Shown: positions 8,257 through 16,505 of the stretch, piece after piece
Layout of the letters: every line of letters begins with the position of its first letter
How positions within the stretch are numbered: position 1 is the stretch's first letter
Assembly (NCBI GenBank): GCA_041394725.1
Contig: JAWKHR010000035.1
Span: forward strand, 1 to 64,000
Origin: JAWKHR01 sp041394725
GTDB lineage: Bacteria > Acidobacteriota > Vicinamibacteria > Vicinamibacterales > SCN-69-37
Direction: 5' to 3'
Length of the DNA: 64,000 nucleotides
The notes under the pieces: generated by a model
Database searches by the model: none
What the model was told of the DNA's origin: nothing
Seen by the model: only the letters and a program-made list of their open reading frames with translations
Program-made: the position numbers and the translations under genes

Positions 8257-9255
8257 ATGGGCGCCGAGACCGCCGTGGCTCCCGACCTGTCCGTCGTCAT
8301 CCCCGTCTACAACGAGGCGCCGAACCTCGAGACCCTCCACGAGGAGTTCACCGCCACGCTCGAGGCCTGGGGACGCCCGTACGAGCTGATCCTGGTGGAT
8401 GACGGCAGCCGGGACGAGTCCTTCGAGATCCTGTCGCGCCTGCACGCCCGCGACCCGCGGGTCCGGGTGATCCGGTTCCGCCGCAACTTCGGGCAGACCG
8501 CCGCGTTTGCGGCCGGGTTCGCGGCGGCGCGGGGCCGGCTGATCGCGACGGCGGACGGGGACCTGCAGAACGACCCCCGGGACCTGCCCTCGATGGTCGC
8601 GCGAATCGAGGACGGCGTGGACATCGTGTGCGGCTGGCGGAAGGACCGGAAGGACCCGTTTCTCAACCGCCGCCTGCCGTCGATCATCGCGAACCGGCTG
8701 ATCTCGTGGGCGACCGGCGTGCGGCTCAACGACTACGGCTGCTCGCTGAAGGTCTTCCGTGCGGAGGTCGTCAAGCCGCTGCGGCTCTACGGCGAGATGC
8801 ACCGCTTCCTGCCGGCGCTCGCCAGCGAGATGGGCGTCACCATCGTCGAGCAGCCGGTCAACCATCGGCCCCGCACGCGCGGGCGATCGAAGTACGGCAT
8901 CTCCCGCACCGTCCGCGTCCTGCTCGACCTGCTGACCGTGAAGTTCCTCGTGAGCTACTCGACGCGGCCGCTGCAGATCTTCGGCCTGCTCGGCCTCATC
9001 ATGGGTGGCGCCGGCGGCGCCGTGATGCTCTACCTGCTGTGGGTGAAGTACGTGGACGCGCAGGGGATTGGCGACCGGCCGCTGCTGCTGTTCGGCATCC
9101 TGCTGGCGTTCACCGGCGTGCAGCTCGTGACCCTGGGCCTGCTCGGCGAAATGCAGGCCCGGACGTATCATGAATCGCAGGGCAAGCCGGTCTACGTGAT
9201 CCGGCAGGTCCTCGACTCGACGGCCGACGAGCCTGACGAGGACGGCGAGCCCTGA
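8257..9255 (+). CDS. Family 2 glycosyltransferase, DPM1/ArnC/GtrB type
   Basis: A 332-aa enzyme likely to load a sugar from a nucleotide donor onto polyprenyl phosphate, the donor for GT-C enzymes. The GT-A motifs are clear: SVVIPVYNEAPNL (about 11-23), VDDGSRDES (about 46-54), DGDLQNDPRDLP (the DxD region, about 103-114) and MHRFLPALA near residue 185. RPLQIFGLLGLIMGG begins the first of two C-terminal membrane helices (about 240-290), as in ArnC and GtrB. The ATG at 8257 follows the DedA stop by one nucleotide. It probably feeds the several GT-C proteins in the surrounding 30 kb. Confidence 0.92.
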   Translation: MGAETAVAPDLSVVIPVYNEAPNLETLHEEFTATLEAWGRPYELILVDDGSRDESFEILSRLHARDPRVRVIRFRRNFGQTAAFAAGFAAARGRLIATADGDLQNDPRDLPSMVARIEDGVDIVCGWRKDRKDPFLNRRLPSIIANRLISWATGVRLNDYGCSLKVFRAEVVKPLRLYGEMHRFLPALASEMGVTIVEQPVNHRPRTRGRSKYGISRTVRVLLDLLTVKFLVSYSTRPLQIFGLLGLIMGGAGGAVMLYLLWVKYVDAQGIGDRPLLLFGILLAFTGVQLVTLGLLGEMQARTYHESQGKPVYVIRQVLDSTADEPDEDGEP

Positions 9256-9280
9256 GGCAACCTTCGCATCTCGACACCGA

Positions 9281-9307
9281 ACCCTGATTCCCGACCCTGA
9301 ACCCTGA
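9281..9307 (+). repeat. Heptamer microrepeat ACCCTGA (3 copies)
   Basis: ACCCTGA occurs at 9281-9287, 9294-9300 and 9301-9307 in the short gap before the lipoprotein gene; the last copy overlaps the ATG. It is too short and degenerate to be called functional. Confidence 0.5.
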
Positions 9308-10194
9308 TGCGCCCGAACCCCTCCCCGGGCTGGCGGTCACGCCTCGCGGCCGCCGTCGTCGCGACCGGCCTGGCCGCCGCGTGTGCCGGACCGCCCGCCG
9401 GCGTGCCGACGCCGACACCGACGCCCAGCCTGCCCACCCCCGCCGCGGCGACGCCGCCCGTCATCAGGTCGGTGACCACGACCGTCACCCGCGTCGAAGT
9501 GGACCAGGACGTCACGGTGACCGCCGTCGTCGAGGACGCCGAGAAGACCACGAGCCAGCTCACGTTCGAATGGAGCGCGTCGGTCGGGACGATTCAGGGC
9601 GCGGGGACGACGGCCACCTGGCGGCTGCCGAAGGGCACGGCGATGACGCCGGCCGACGTGGTGATCTCGCTCACCGTGGTCGACGGCTACCAGGTCATCG
9701 AGAACGGGCAGATCGTCAGCCGTGAGTACCGCGTGTCGGCGGACGCGGCGCCGTTCCGCGTGCACGACTCGGTGGCCGAGATCTCGAAGATGGTCGTCAC
9801 GTTCCTCGTGGACTACTTCGGCAACTCGAACGTCTCGCCCGACGACTGCCTCGTGGACTTCAGCGACAGCTGCTCGGGCAAGGACGCCGAGCTCGACGAC
9901 ATCGTCAGGAACCGGGCCGAGCGCCTGATCTTCTCGGCGGCGGCGACGGTCGAGCGGGTGACGATCGACTCGCCGACCATGGCCTCGATCGAGGCGCACT
10001 GCCGGTGGGAGGACGAGGAGCTCTCGACGGGCCTCAAGGGCGTCGCGGAAGGCGACTGCGAGCTGACCGCGGTCTACGAGATGCAGCGCTGGTGGCTCTG
10101 CACCAGCCGGTTCTTCGCCGACACCGGCCACGGCTCGATGTTCGAGCAATACCGCCGGCGCTGGGTCGTGCCGGGCCGGCGGGGCGGAGGATAG
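9307..10194 (+). CDS. Lipoprotein with Ig-like domain, unknown function
   Basis: A 295-aa protein with a lipoprotein-type signal (LAAAVVATGLAAAC, Cys26) and a Thr/Pro linker. A beta-rich Ig/PKD-like domain follows at about residues 55-140 (TRVEVDQDVTVTAVVEDAEK, then LTFEWSASVGTIQGAG). The C-terminal domain (about 150-290) is helical-looking and contains conserved-looking Cys and Trp residues: DDCLVDFSDSCSGKDAELDD, CRWEDEEL, GDCELTAVYEMQRWWLCTS. I do not recognise the C-terminal domain. It lies between a GT2 gene and a GT-C gene on the same strand, so an envelope or glycan-related role is possible but not shown. Confidence 0.65.
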   Translation: MRPNPSPGWRSRLAAAVVATGLAAACAGPPAGVPTPTPTPSLPTPAAATPPVIRSVTTTVTRVEVDQDVTVTAVVEDAEKTTSQLTFEWSASVGTIQGAGTTATWRLPKGTAMTPADVVISLTVVDGYQVIENGQIVSREYRVSADAAPFRVHDSVAEISKMVVTFLVDYFGNSNVSPDDCLVDFSDSCSGKDAELDDIVRNRAERLIFSAAATVERVTIDSPTMASIEAHCRWEDEELSTGLKGVAEGDCELTAVYEMQRWWLCTSRFFADTGHGSMFEQYRRRWVVPGRRGGG

Positions 10195-10210
10195 CCGGAG
10201 ACCGTCCGCG

Positions 10211-11992
10211 ATGCCCGGTCGCACCCTCCCGCGACTCGTGCCGACGGCGCCGCCTCCCGTGGCGGTCCTGGCCGGCTGCGCGACCGCGGCCACGGTCCTG
10301 ACCCTGGCCGTGACCCGTGGCCGTGCCGGCCTGGCCCCTGGCGCCATCGTCGGCGCCACGCTGGCCTGGGGCGTGCTCGTGGCCGGGGCCGCCTGGCGCC
10401 GCATCCGGGCGCTCACCCCGGGGCTGGCGATCGCCGTCTCCCGGCCCCTTGGGCTCGTGCTGACCGGTGCGGGGCTGGTCTTCGTGACGGGGATCTGGTG
10501 GGGCTGGCCGGGCGGGCTCTGGGCCCCGGACGAGCTCGATCCTCAGGCGGTGCTCGATGGCCTCGCCGCCGGCTTCTCGAACGGCTGGTACGACCTCTAC
10601 CCGCCGCTCCACTACTACCTGCTCTCGGTCGCCTACGCGCCCGCGGTGGTGGCGCTGCGCGCGGGATGGCTCGCCGATGGCGATCCCGCGGTGCTCGCCG
10701 CGCTGCACCTGCTGGCGCGCGGCCTCACGGTCGCGATGGCGTTGGGCACGCTGGCGGGCATCGCCGCGCTGGCGCGCCGCGTGATCGGGGACTCCGGCGG
10801 ATGGCCCGCCGCGCTGGTCGCGGCGTTCGTGCTGCCGTTCGGGTACTACGCGAAGACCGCGAACCTCGATGTGCCCTACGTGTTCTGGTTCGTCGTGTCG
10901 CTGCTCTGGCTGCGCGAGGCGTTCGAGCACGGCCGCACGCGCGACCTCGTCGGGTTCGGCGTGACCGCGGCGCTGGCGACGGCGACCAAGGACCAGGCGT
11001 ACGCGCTGTATCTGATGCCCGCGCTGCTGCTCGCCTGGCGCGGGCGCGAACGCGGCTGGCCCGCGCGCGGGCTGATCGCGGGAGGCGTGGCGGGCCTGGC
11101 CGTGCTGTGCGCGGCTCACAACGTGCTGTTCAACGCGAGCGGCTTCCGGACGCACGTCGCCGCGATCACGACCGGTGGCAGCGAGACCTACCGGATGGTT
11201 TCTTCGGGCCTTGCCGGGCAGGTGCAGCTCCTCGGGCTGACGGCGGGACAGGCCTGGTGGATGCTGGGCATTCCGGGCAGCGTGGTCCTGGTGCTGGGGG
11301 TGCTGGCCATGCGGCGGGGCGCGGGCGTGCCGGTCTGGCTGGTGGCGGCGGCGGTGTCGTACTACGTGACGTTCCTCGCGGTCGTCGGATACGTCTACGA
11401 CCGGTTCCTCCTGCCGCTCGTGCCGCTCGTCGCCATCGTCGGTGCCGCGGGGATCCGGCGGCTCGTCGCCGGCTGGCCGACCCGCCGATCGGGCCGGGCC
11501 CTCGCGGCCGTGCTCATCGCGGGGCTGGCGTGGCGGGCGCTGTCGGTGGACGTGCTGCTGCTGCGGGACGCGCGCTACGCGGCCGAGGCGTGGCTGCGCG
11601 AGGCGGCCGGGCCGGGTGACGTCGTCGCGGCGTCCACGCGGCCGGGCTACATGCCGCGATTCGCGGGCCTCGACTATCGCGAGATCGCGCCGACCGAGGC
11701 GGCCACGCTCGCCCTGGCGCCGGCGTTCATCGTGGTGAACGTCGAGTTCGTCGCGCGGTTTCCCGGGGACGCGGCGCCGCGCCGCTGGCTGGCGTGGCTC
11801 GAGTCCGGCCGCGCGCCGTACGCGGAGGCGTTCCGGTACAAGGCGCCCGCGCGCTGGACGGCGCTGGCGTGGTGGCCGGCCTTTGCCGACCGTCGCGAAG
11901 ATCCGTTCACCAACCTCGACAAGGCGAACCCGGAGATCGTGATCTTCCGGCGCCGCGCGGACGCGCCGCGTCCCGGCCCGGACCAACCTTAG
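10211..11992 (+). CDS. GT-C-like membrane glycosyltransferase (GT39/PMT-like)
   Basis: A 593-aa polytopic protein. After early hydrophobic segments comes the acidic loop motif LWAPDELDPQAVLDGL (about 100-115), matching the catalytic DE motif of GT39 enzymes. DLYPPLHYYLLSVAYAP follows (about 132-148), the PPL-Y signature of that group. About ten further helices follow, and a soluble C-terminal part with DVVAASTRPGYMPRF and AFIVVNVEFVARF. Likely transfers a polyprenyl-linked sugar in the periplasm; acceptor unknown. Start ATG 10211 is 16 nt after the lipoprotein stop. The 3' end overlaps the convergent SGNH hydrolase by 4 nt. Confidence 0.8.
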   Translation: MPGRTLPRLVPTAPPPVAVLAGCATAATVLTLAVTRGRAGLAPGAIVGATLAWGVLVAGAAWRRIRALTPGLAIAVSRPLGLVLTGAGLVFVTGIWWGWPGGLWAPDELDPQAVLDGLAAGFSNGWYDLYPPLHYYLLSVAYAPAVVALRAGWLADGDPAVLAALHLLARGLTVAMALGTLAGIAALARRVIGDSGGWPAALVAAFVLPFGYYAKTANLDVPYVFWFVVSLLWLREAFEHGRTRDLVGFGVTAALATATKDQAYALYLMPALLLAWRGRERGWPARGLIAGGVAGLAVLCAAHNVLFNASGFRTHVAAITTGGSETYRMVSSGLAGQVQLLGLTAGQAWWMLGIPGSVVLVLGVLAMRRGAGVPVWLVAAAVSYYVTFLAVVGYVYDRFLLPLVPLVAIVGAAGIRRLVAGWPTRRSGRALAAVLIAGLAWRALSVDVLLLRDARYAAEAWLREAAGPGDVVAASTRPGYMPRFAGLDYREIAPTEAATLALAPAFIVVNVEFVARFPGDAAPRRWLAWLESGRAPYAEAFRYKAPARWTALAWWPAFADRREDPFTNLDKANPEIVIFRRRADAPRPGPDQP

Positions 11993-12792
11993 CGGCGGCG
12001 CAGCGTGCCGGGCGCCTGCTCGTAGAGCGACCGGAGGGTGTCGAAGTAGATCTCGGCGAGCCGCTGGTTGCCGGCCTGCGTCAGGTGCAGGCCGTCGGGA
12101 CCGATCATGTCGAGGGTGATCTGCGGGTAGACGTCGACGGGCACCGCGCCCTTGTCGGCCGCGAACCGGCGAATCTCGAAGTTGTAGTCCTCGATCTCGT
12201 CGCCGAGCTCCAGCCCCTTCGTGCCGTTCGGGTTCTGCGGCGGGAGGGTCGAGAGGAGGACGTCGAGGCCACGCGCCTTCGCTTCCTTGACCAGATCCTC
12301 GAGCGCGTCGACGACCTGGCCGACCGGCACGCCGGCGATCAGGTCGTTCACGCCGTGCATGATGATGATGACCTGCGGCTGCGTCTCCGCGATGAAGTCG
12401 CGCAGGTGCGACCCGGCATCGGCCGCACGCTCGCCATCCACGCCGCCGTTGAACACGTCGATGGTCTGGTCGTAGTAACGCGCGCGGAGCAGTGCCTGCA
12501 GCTTGAACGGGTAGGACCGGTCCACACCGGGTCCGGCCAGGGCGAGGACGAACGCATCGACGGGCGTGTCCTCGCCGTTCGTCAGGCTGTCGCCGAAGGC
12601 GAGGATCCTCGTCTTCGCGAGGACCGGCGCGGGCACGGGTTCGGGTTCCGGGTCGGGCGTCGGCGCCGGCGGATCCGGGGTGACCGGCGGTGGGGTCGGT
12701 GGCGGCGTGGGCGCCGCGGGTGTGCTTCCGCATGCGACGCCCGCGAGGGCGCCCAGCAGCACGAGAGCCGGGAAGCGGACGGCGCGCATCAC
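11989..12792 (-). CDS. SGNH/GDSL-family hydrolase lipoprotein
   Basis: A 267-aa exported esterase-type protein. Lipoprotein signal residues 1-21 (LVLLGALAGVAC, Cys21). A low-complexity Pro/Thr/Glu linker of about 40 residues follows, presumably spanning from membrane to catalytic domain. The SGNH blocks are visible: FGDSLTNGE (Ser nucleophile, block I), GVDGERAADAG (Gly block), IIIMHGVNDLI (Asn block III) and DGLHLTQAGNQRL (Asp-x-x-His, block V). It could deacylate glycan or lipid; the location among glycan genes suggests surface polysaccharide O-deacylation, which is inference. A second Met codon follows the first; either could start. Confidence 0.88.
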   Translation of the reverse strand: MMRAVRFPALVLLGALAGVACGSTPAAPTPPPTPPPVTPDPPAPTPDPEPEPVPAPVLAKTRILAFGDSLTNGEDTPVDAFVLALAGPGVDRSYPFKLQALLRARYYDQTIDVFNGGVDGERAADAGSHLRDFIAETQPQVIIIMHGVNDLIAGVPVGQVVDALEDLVKEAKARGLDVLLSTLPPQNPNGTKGLELGDEIEDYNFEIRRFAADKGAVPVDVYPQITLDMIGPDGLHLTQAGNQRLAEIYFDTLRSLYEQAPGTLRRR

Positions 12793-12913
12793 TCTGTCGG
12801 GCCGCGACGCGGGCCGAGCCCCAGCACTCTATCGAACCGCGGGAGCGTCCGGCAACCGTCCGGCTGGCCGGAGCGGGGCGCCCGAGCGCGGGAGCCCGCG
12901 CCGGAAAGCCGGG

Positions 12914-12919
12914 TACAAT
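12914..12919 (+). promoter_or_regulatory. -10 element TACAAT upstream of methyltransferase
   Basis: TACAAT ends 17 nt before ATG 12937, implying a leader of about 10 nt. No -35 is recognisable. Confidence 0.4.
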
Positions 12920-12936
12920 GCACCGGCTCATTCCCG

Positions 12937-13644
12937 ATGGCCTTCTATCGCACGTTTTCGGAAAAGACGCTCACCTCCTACGGCAGCGGCCGGCGGGGCC
13001 GCATCGAACAGGCGCGGTTCGGGATGGTCCGGGCCGAGGTCGAGGCGCCGGCCGACGTCCTCGAGGTCGGACCAGGCCAGGGCGCCATCGCGCACATCGC
13101 GCGCGAGCACGGCTACCGCTACCGCGCCGTCGAGCCGAGCCCGCAGCTCGCCGCGCAGCTTCGCGGCCAGGGCTTCGAGGTGATCGAGGCCTTCACGCCG
13201 CCGATACCGGTCGATGACGCGTCGGTGGACGTGCTCTACGCCGACCAGGTCGTCGAGCACATGTCGGGCATCGATGCCGCGCGCGCCTGGGTCGCCGAGG
13301 CGCATCGCATCCTGCGTCCCGGCGGCCTGCTCTTCGTCGTCGTGCCCGACTACCTGAAGGAGCGCGGCTTCTTCTGGGACATCGACTACACGCACAACTT
13401 CATCACCACGGAACGCCGCATGCGGCAGCTGCTGTACGACGGCGGCTTCGACGTCAGGCGCGTCGTGCGCAGCATCGGCCTGGCGACCGGCCCCGGCCGC
13501 GACCTGCTGGCGGGAGTCGCGCTGCTCGCCAACATCCCCGGTCTCGACGCGCTCTCGCGCTACACGCGGACGGAGGAGATTCTCTTCAAGGTCCGCAAGA
13601 ACCTGTTCGAGACGCTGGCGGTGGTGGCGCGCAGAGAGTCCTGA
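12937..13644 (+). CDS. Class I SAM-dependent methyltransferase
   Basis: A 235-aa Rossmann methyltransferase. Motif I is EVGPGQGAIAHIA (about 43-55), the acidic post-I residue lies in YRAVEPSPQLA, motif II region is VDVLYADQVVEHM (about 94-106), and motif III is ILRPGGLLFVVVPDYL (about 123-138). The last part (GFFWDIDYTHNFITTERRM and the following helices) resembles methyltransferases acting on sugars or lipids in envelope gene clusters. The frame is open far upstream, but ATG 12937 is the first start after a TACAAT box and gives a normal N-terminus. Substrate unknown. Confidence 0.86.
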   Translation: MAFYRTFSEKTLTSYGSGRRGRIEQARFGMVRAEVEAPADVLEVGPGQGAIAHIAREHGYRYRAVEPSPQLAAQLRGQGFEVIEAFTPPIPVDDASVDVLYADQVVEHMSGIDAARAWVAEAHRILRPGGLLFVVVPDYLKERGFFWDIDYTHNFITTERRMRQLLYDGGFDVRRVVRSIGLATGPGRDLLAGVALLANIPGLDALSRYTRTEEILFKVRKNLFETLAVVARRES

Positions 13645-13696
13645 GGACCCCGCGCCCCGGGGGGCTGGGCGCTCGACCGGGCAGCCAACGCCCAAG

Positions 13697-13720
13697 GCCA
13701 AGTGCCAAGTGCCCAGTGCC
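13697..13720 (+). repeat. Heptamer microrepeat GCCAAGT x3
   Basis: GCCAAGT (13697-13703), GCCAAGT (13704-13710) and GCCCAGT (13711-13717) are followed by GCC in the gap between two convergent genes. It is a simple tandem array running into the stop codon of the minus-strand gene. Confidence 0.55.
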
Positions 13721-16398
13721 TACTTGTCAGTGCTTTGGATCGTGACCCACACGCCCAGGTTGCGTGTGTCGGCCGACGACCCGACGTCGGAGGGGCGGAA
13801 GCCGGACGTGCACGAGAACGTCACGCGGGCTCCGACGGGGGACGGCACCGGGATCTCCACGGGGCGTGAGGCGTCCGGCTCCAGGTCGGCGGTCCATCGC
13901 CAGTCGCCGCTCGCGATCGTCACCGTGTTCGCCGCGGCGCCGTTCTGGACGGTGAGGCGAAGGGGTGTCCCGTCGGGCGGCGTGGAGAAGGCGACGCTGG
14001 CCGTGGATGTCCCCGGCACCCAGAAGCCCGCCGGCTCGAGGAAGACCGCTTCGTCGCGGACGAAGACGTCGACGTCCCCCAGCCGCGCGGTGCGGGTGGC
14101 CGGCGTGCCGGAACCGAGCGCCATCGGCGTGAGCGTGACGGGCCAGCCGATCATGTTCACCTGGTCGCTCAGCGCGCCGAGCACCAGTGGTTCGGCGCCG
14201 CCGGCCAGATCGACGTCCCGTCCCGCACCGCCGAGCGCACCCGGCTCGAACGTGCGCAGGGGGGCCGGGCTCGTGCCGACCGTGAGCGTGACCGTCTCGT
14301 TCCGCGCATCGCGCTCACCGGGCGCGCCGGGCCCACTGTTGGTGCCCTCTCCGACATCGCCCACCTGCAACCGGTAGAGCCCCGGCGGCACACGCGGGAA
14401 GACCAGCACCTGCACCTGCTCGCGGTACGTCCCGAGCTGCTCCGGGTGGATCACGAGGCCTGGCGCCTCGGCCCGGGCGCGGCTGACGCGAAACGGCCGG
14501 ATGGTCACGGTGTCCCGGCCCTCCCCGAGATCCGCCGCGACCGCCAGCTGCGACCGCGCGGGATCGAGCGGCGACGATCGGGTCATCGCCCAGCCCGCAG
14601 GCCCCAGCACGAACAGGCTCGCCAGCAGCCACGTGGCCGTGGCCAGGCGCCAGTCGCCGGGTGACCAGTCACGGCCGGCCCCGGCGCGGCGCGCCAGGAG
14701 CCAGAGGCCGGCACAGACCGATCCGGCCACCGCCACGTGCCCGACGAACGCGGCGTCGCCCGCCCAGAAGAAGCTTGGGAAGATCCTCGGCAGGTTCGTG
14801 ACCGGCGAGAGCCACTCGAGCCAGAGTGCCTGGGCGTCGCGGACGTTCCAGGCGAGCGCGCCGCGCGAGGCGATGAGCAGCGCCGCCACACCGACCGACA
14901 CCGCGAGCAGCAGCCGGAGCAGCGCGCGGCCGGCGCGATCGGCCGTGTGCCAGGCGATGGCCGAAGGCAGCGCCAGCAGCGGCGCGACGGCGACCAGGAA
15001 CCGCGCGGGCGCGCTCGGCAGGCCGGCCCACCACATGCGGAACAGGGTGACGACGGCGAGGTAGCCCAGGACGGCCGCGGCCGCGCCCCACATCGTCCGG
15101 CGTACCGGGGCCGCGACCGGTCGCACGAAGCCGACGAGCGCGACCGCCAGCACCGGCGCATGGGCCATCATGCCGAACTGCTGGTCGAAGAGCAGACCGA
15201 GGATGCCCTGCGCGATCCATCCGAGCCGGGCCTCGTCGTCGCCGCCGTACGGCGCGCGCGGGTCGGGCACCCCGTAGATGAGATCGAAGAACGCGAACCA
15301 CAGCATCGCGCTCACGAGGGGAGCCGCGAGCAGCACCGCGACCTGCCGGCGGCGCGCGCCCGGCGTCCCGGGGCCGCGCAGGATCTGCCAGGTCAGCAAC
15401 GCGCCCAGTCCGCAGGCGAGGACGACGAGGCGCGAGTGGAGCCAGGGCAGTGCCGCGAGGCCGGCGCCCGCGGCGACGAGCGTGCGTGTCCGCACCGGCG
15501 CGCCGCGTCCGATCGCCAGGGAGACGACGATCGTGGCGGCGACGATGAAGGCGGCCGGCGCGTCCGGAAAAATCGCGGACGCGTGCAGCAGGAAGGTGGC
15601 CGAGAGCGCGACGGCGGCCCAGGCGAACCAGGCCGCCGACGCGTCGCCGGTGGCACGCCAGCCGATCCACCAGACGAAGCCGCCGGTGCCCGCCGAGAGC
15701 AGCAGCAGGAACAGCTGCGCGCCGCGCCAGCCGAACGCCGCGTAGGCCGGCAGGACGAGCACGGGCGTTCCGGGCGCGTGAATCGAGTAGATCTCGCCGG
15801 ACTGCCCGCGGACCGTGAAGTCCGGCACGAGGCGGCCGTCGCGGTAGAAGTCCGCGTACTCGCGGTTGTCGTGGTTGTTCTCGATGCGCAGGTCGCCGTC
15901 GGCCAGCAGGCTCTGCGTGATCATCAGGTAGTGCGGCTCGTCGCCACGAAGCCGGGAGCCCGTGAGGCCGAGCGACAGCCCGCCGGCCAGCAGCGTCAGG
16001 ATCACGGCGACGGTCACGGCGCGGGACGGACTGCCGGCGGTGGCGGGCAGCAGCCGGCGCAAGCCGCCGGCGATCGCGTCGCCGGTGGCCACGCCGAGCG
16101 CGAGCAGCACGGGGAGCCACGCGAGCGGGCCCGTGAAGATCAGCGCCACGGCAGGGAGCGGCACCGGCCACCAGGGCAGGGTGGCGGCGAGCGCGGGCAG
16201 GGCGGTCCGGGGCGCGCGCCGCCAGGGCGCGACGAGCGCCGCCCCGGCCGTCAGCCCGACGAACAGCCACCACGGCGCCGGCACGGCCAGTCGCGCGGAC
16301 GCGCCGGCGGCGTCGGCGACGGTCATGGCGCCGGCGGCGCACCAGCCGGAGACGCCGATGATCAGGGGGCCGGCCAGGGGGCGGAGTCGGGCGCGCAC
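13720..16398 (-). CDS. Large GT-C-like membrane protein with C-terminal beta domain
   Basis: About 892 aa. The N-terminal two thirds have 12 or more hydrophobic segments. The GT-C loop motif LRGDEPHYLMITQSLLADG (GDEPHY) lies around residue 160, followed by SIHAPGTPVLVLPAYA. The C-terminal third (from about residue 620) is soluble and beta-rich (PPGLYRLQVGDVGEG, FSTPPDGTPLRLTVQNG), which suggests a periplasmic carbohydrate-interacting module. The frame extends to an ATG at 16494, but codons there have many A/T third positions while codons from GTG 16398 onward are almost all G/C-ending, so I place the start at 16398. Function: probable glycosyltransferase, acceptor unknown. Confidence 0.68.
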   Translation of the reverse strand: MRARLRPLAGPLIIGVSGWCAAGAMTVADAAGASARLAVPAPWWLFVGLTAGAALVAPWRRAPRTALPALAATLPWWPVPLPAVALIFTGPLAWLPVLLALGVATGDAIAGGLRRLLPATAGSPSRAVTVAVILTLLAGGLSLGLTGSRLRGDEPHYLMITQSLLADGDLRIENNHDNREYADFYRDGRLVPDFTVRGQSGEIYSIHAPGTPVLVLPAYAAFGWRGAQLFLLLLSAGTGGFVWWIGWRATGDASAAWFAWAAVALSATFLLHASAIFPDAPAAFIVAATIVVSLAIGRGAPVRTRTLVAAGAGLAALPWLHSRLVVLACGLGALLTWQILRGPGTPGARRRQVAVLLAAPLVSAMLWFAFFDLIYGVPDPRAPYGGDDEARLGWIAQGILGLLFDQQFGMMAHAPVLAVALVGFVRPVAAPVRRTMWGAAAAVLGYLAVVTLFRMWWAGLPSAPARFLVAVAPLLALPSAIAWHTADRAGRALLRLLLAVSVGVAALLIASRGALAWNVRDAQALWLEWLSPVTNLPRIFPSFFWAGDAAFVGHVAVAGSVCAGLWLLARRAGAGRDWSPGDWRLATATWLLASLFVLGPAGWAMTRSSPLDPARSQLAVAADLGEGRDTVTIRPFRVSRARAEAPGLVIHPEQLGTYREQVQVLVFPRVPPGLYRLQVGDVGEGTNSGPGAPGERDARNETVTLTVGTSPAPLRTFEPGALGGAGRDVDLAGGAEPLVLGALSDQVNMIGWPVTLTPMALGSGTPATRTARLGDVDVFVRDEAVFLEPAGFWVPGTSTASVAFSTPPDGTPLRLTVQNGAAANTVTIASGDWRWTADLEPDASRPVEIPVPSPVGARVTFSCTSGFRPSDVGSSADTRNLGVWVTIQSTDK

Positions 16399-16489
16399 GG
16401 GCGGTCTGGGCGTGACGCTAGCAGGTTCCTCCGGCCGCGGGCAACCGGGCGATCCGCCCGCGGACGTCGATTCCCCGGGCATTTCGCCG

Positions 16490-16495
16490 TACAAT
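16490..16495 (+). promoter_or_regulatory. -10 element TACAAT upstream of radical SAM gene
   Basis: TACAAT ends 10 nt before ATG 16506. Transcription would start within a few nucleotides of the ATG, so the message may be essentially leaderless. The AGGAGG at 16499-16504 is too close to that ATG to act normally. Confidence 0.42.
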
Positions 16496-16505
16496 GCCAG
16501 GAGGC

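Noticed and set aside
10034..12931. Very long open frame on the minus strand (about 965 codons) across the GT-C gene and its neighbours
   Set aside because: It opposes a well-formed membrane protein with recognisable motifs; its product is a low-complexity Arg/Pro/Gly string without domains. High GC makes such shadows common. The same holds for minus-strand frames at 35015-37675 and 2088-3944 (beyond the aroK part).
16399..16494. N-terminal extension of the 13720-16398 membrane protein to an ATG at 16494
   Set aside because: Codon third positions in this stretch have many A/T, unlike the rest; the ATG overlaps the radical SAM promoter. Kept only as an alternative.
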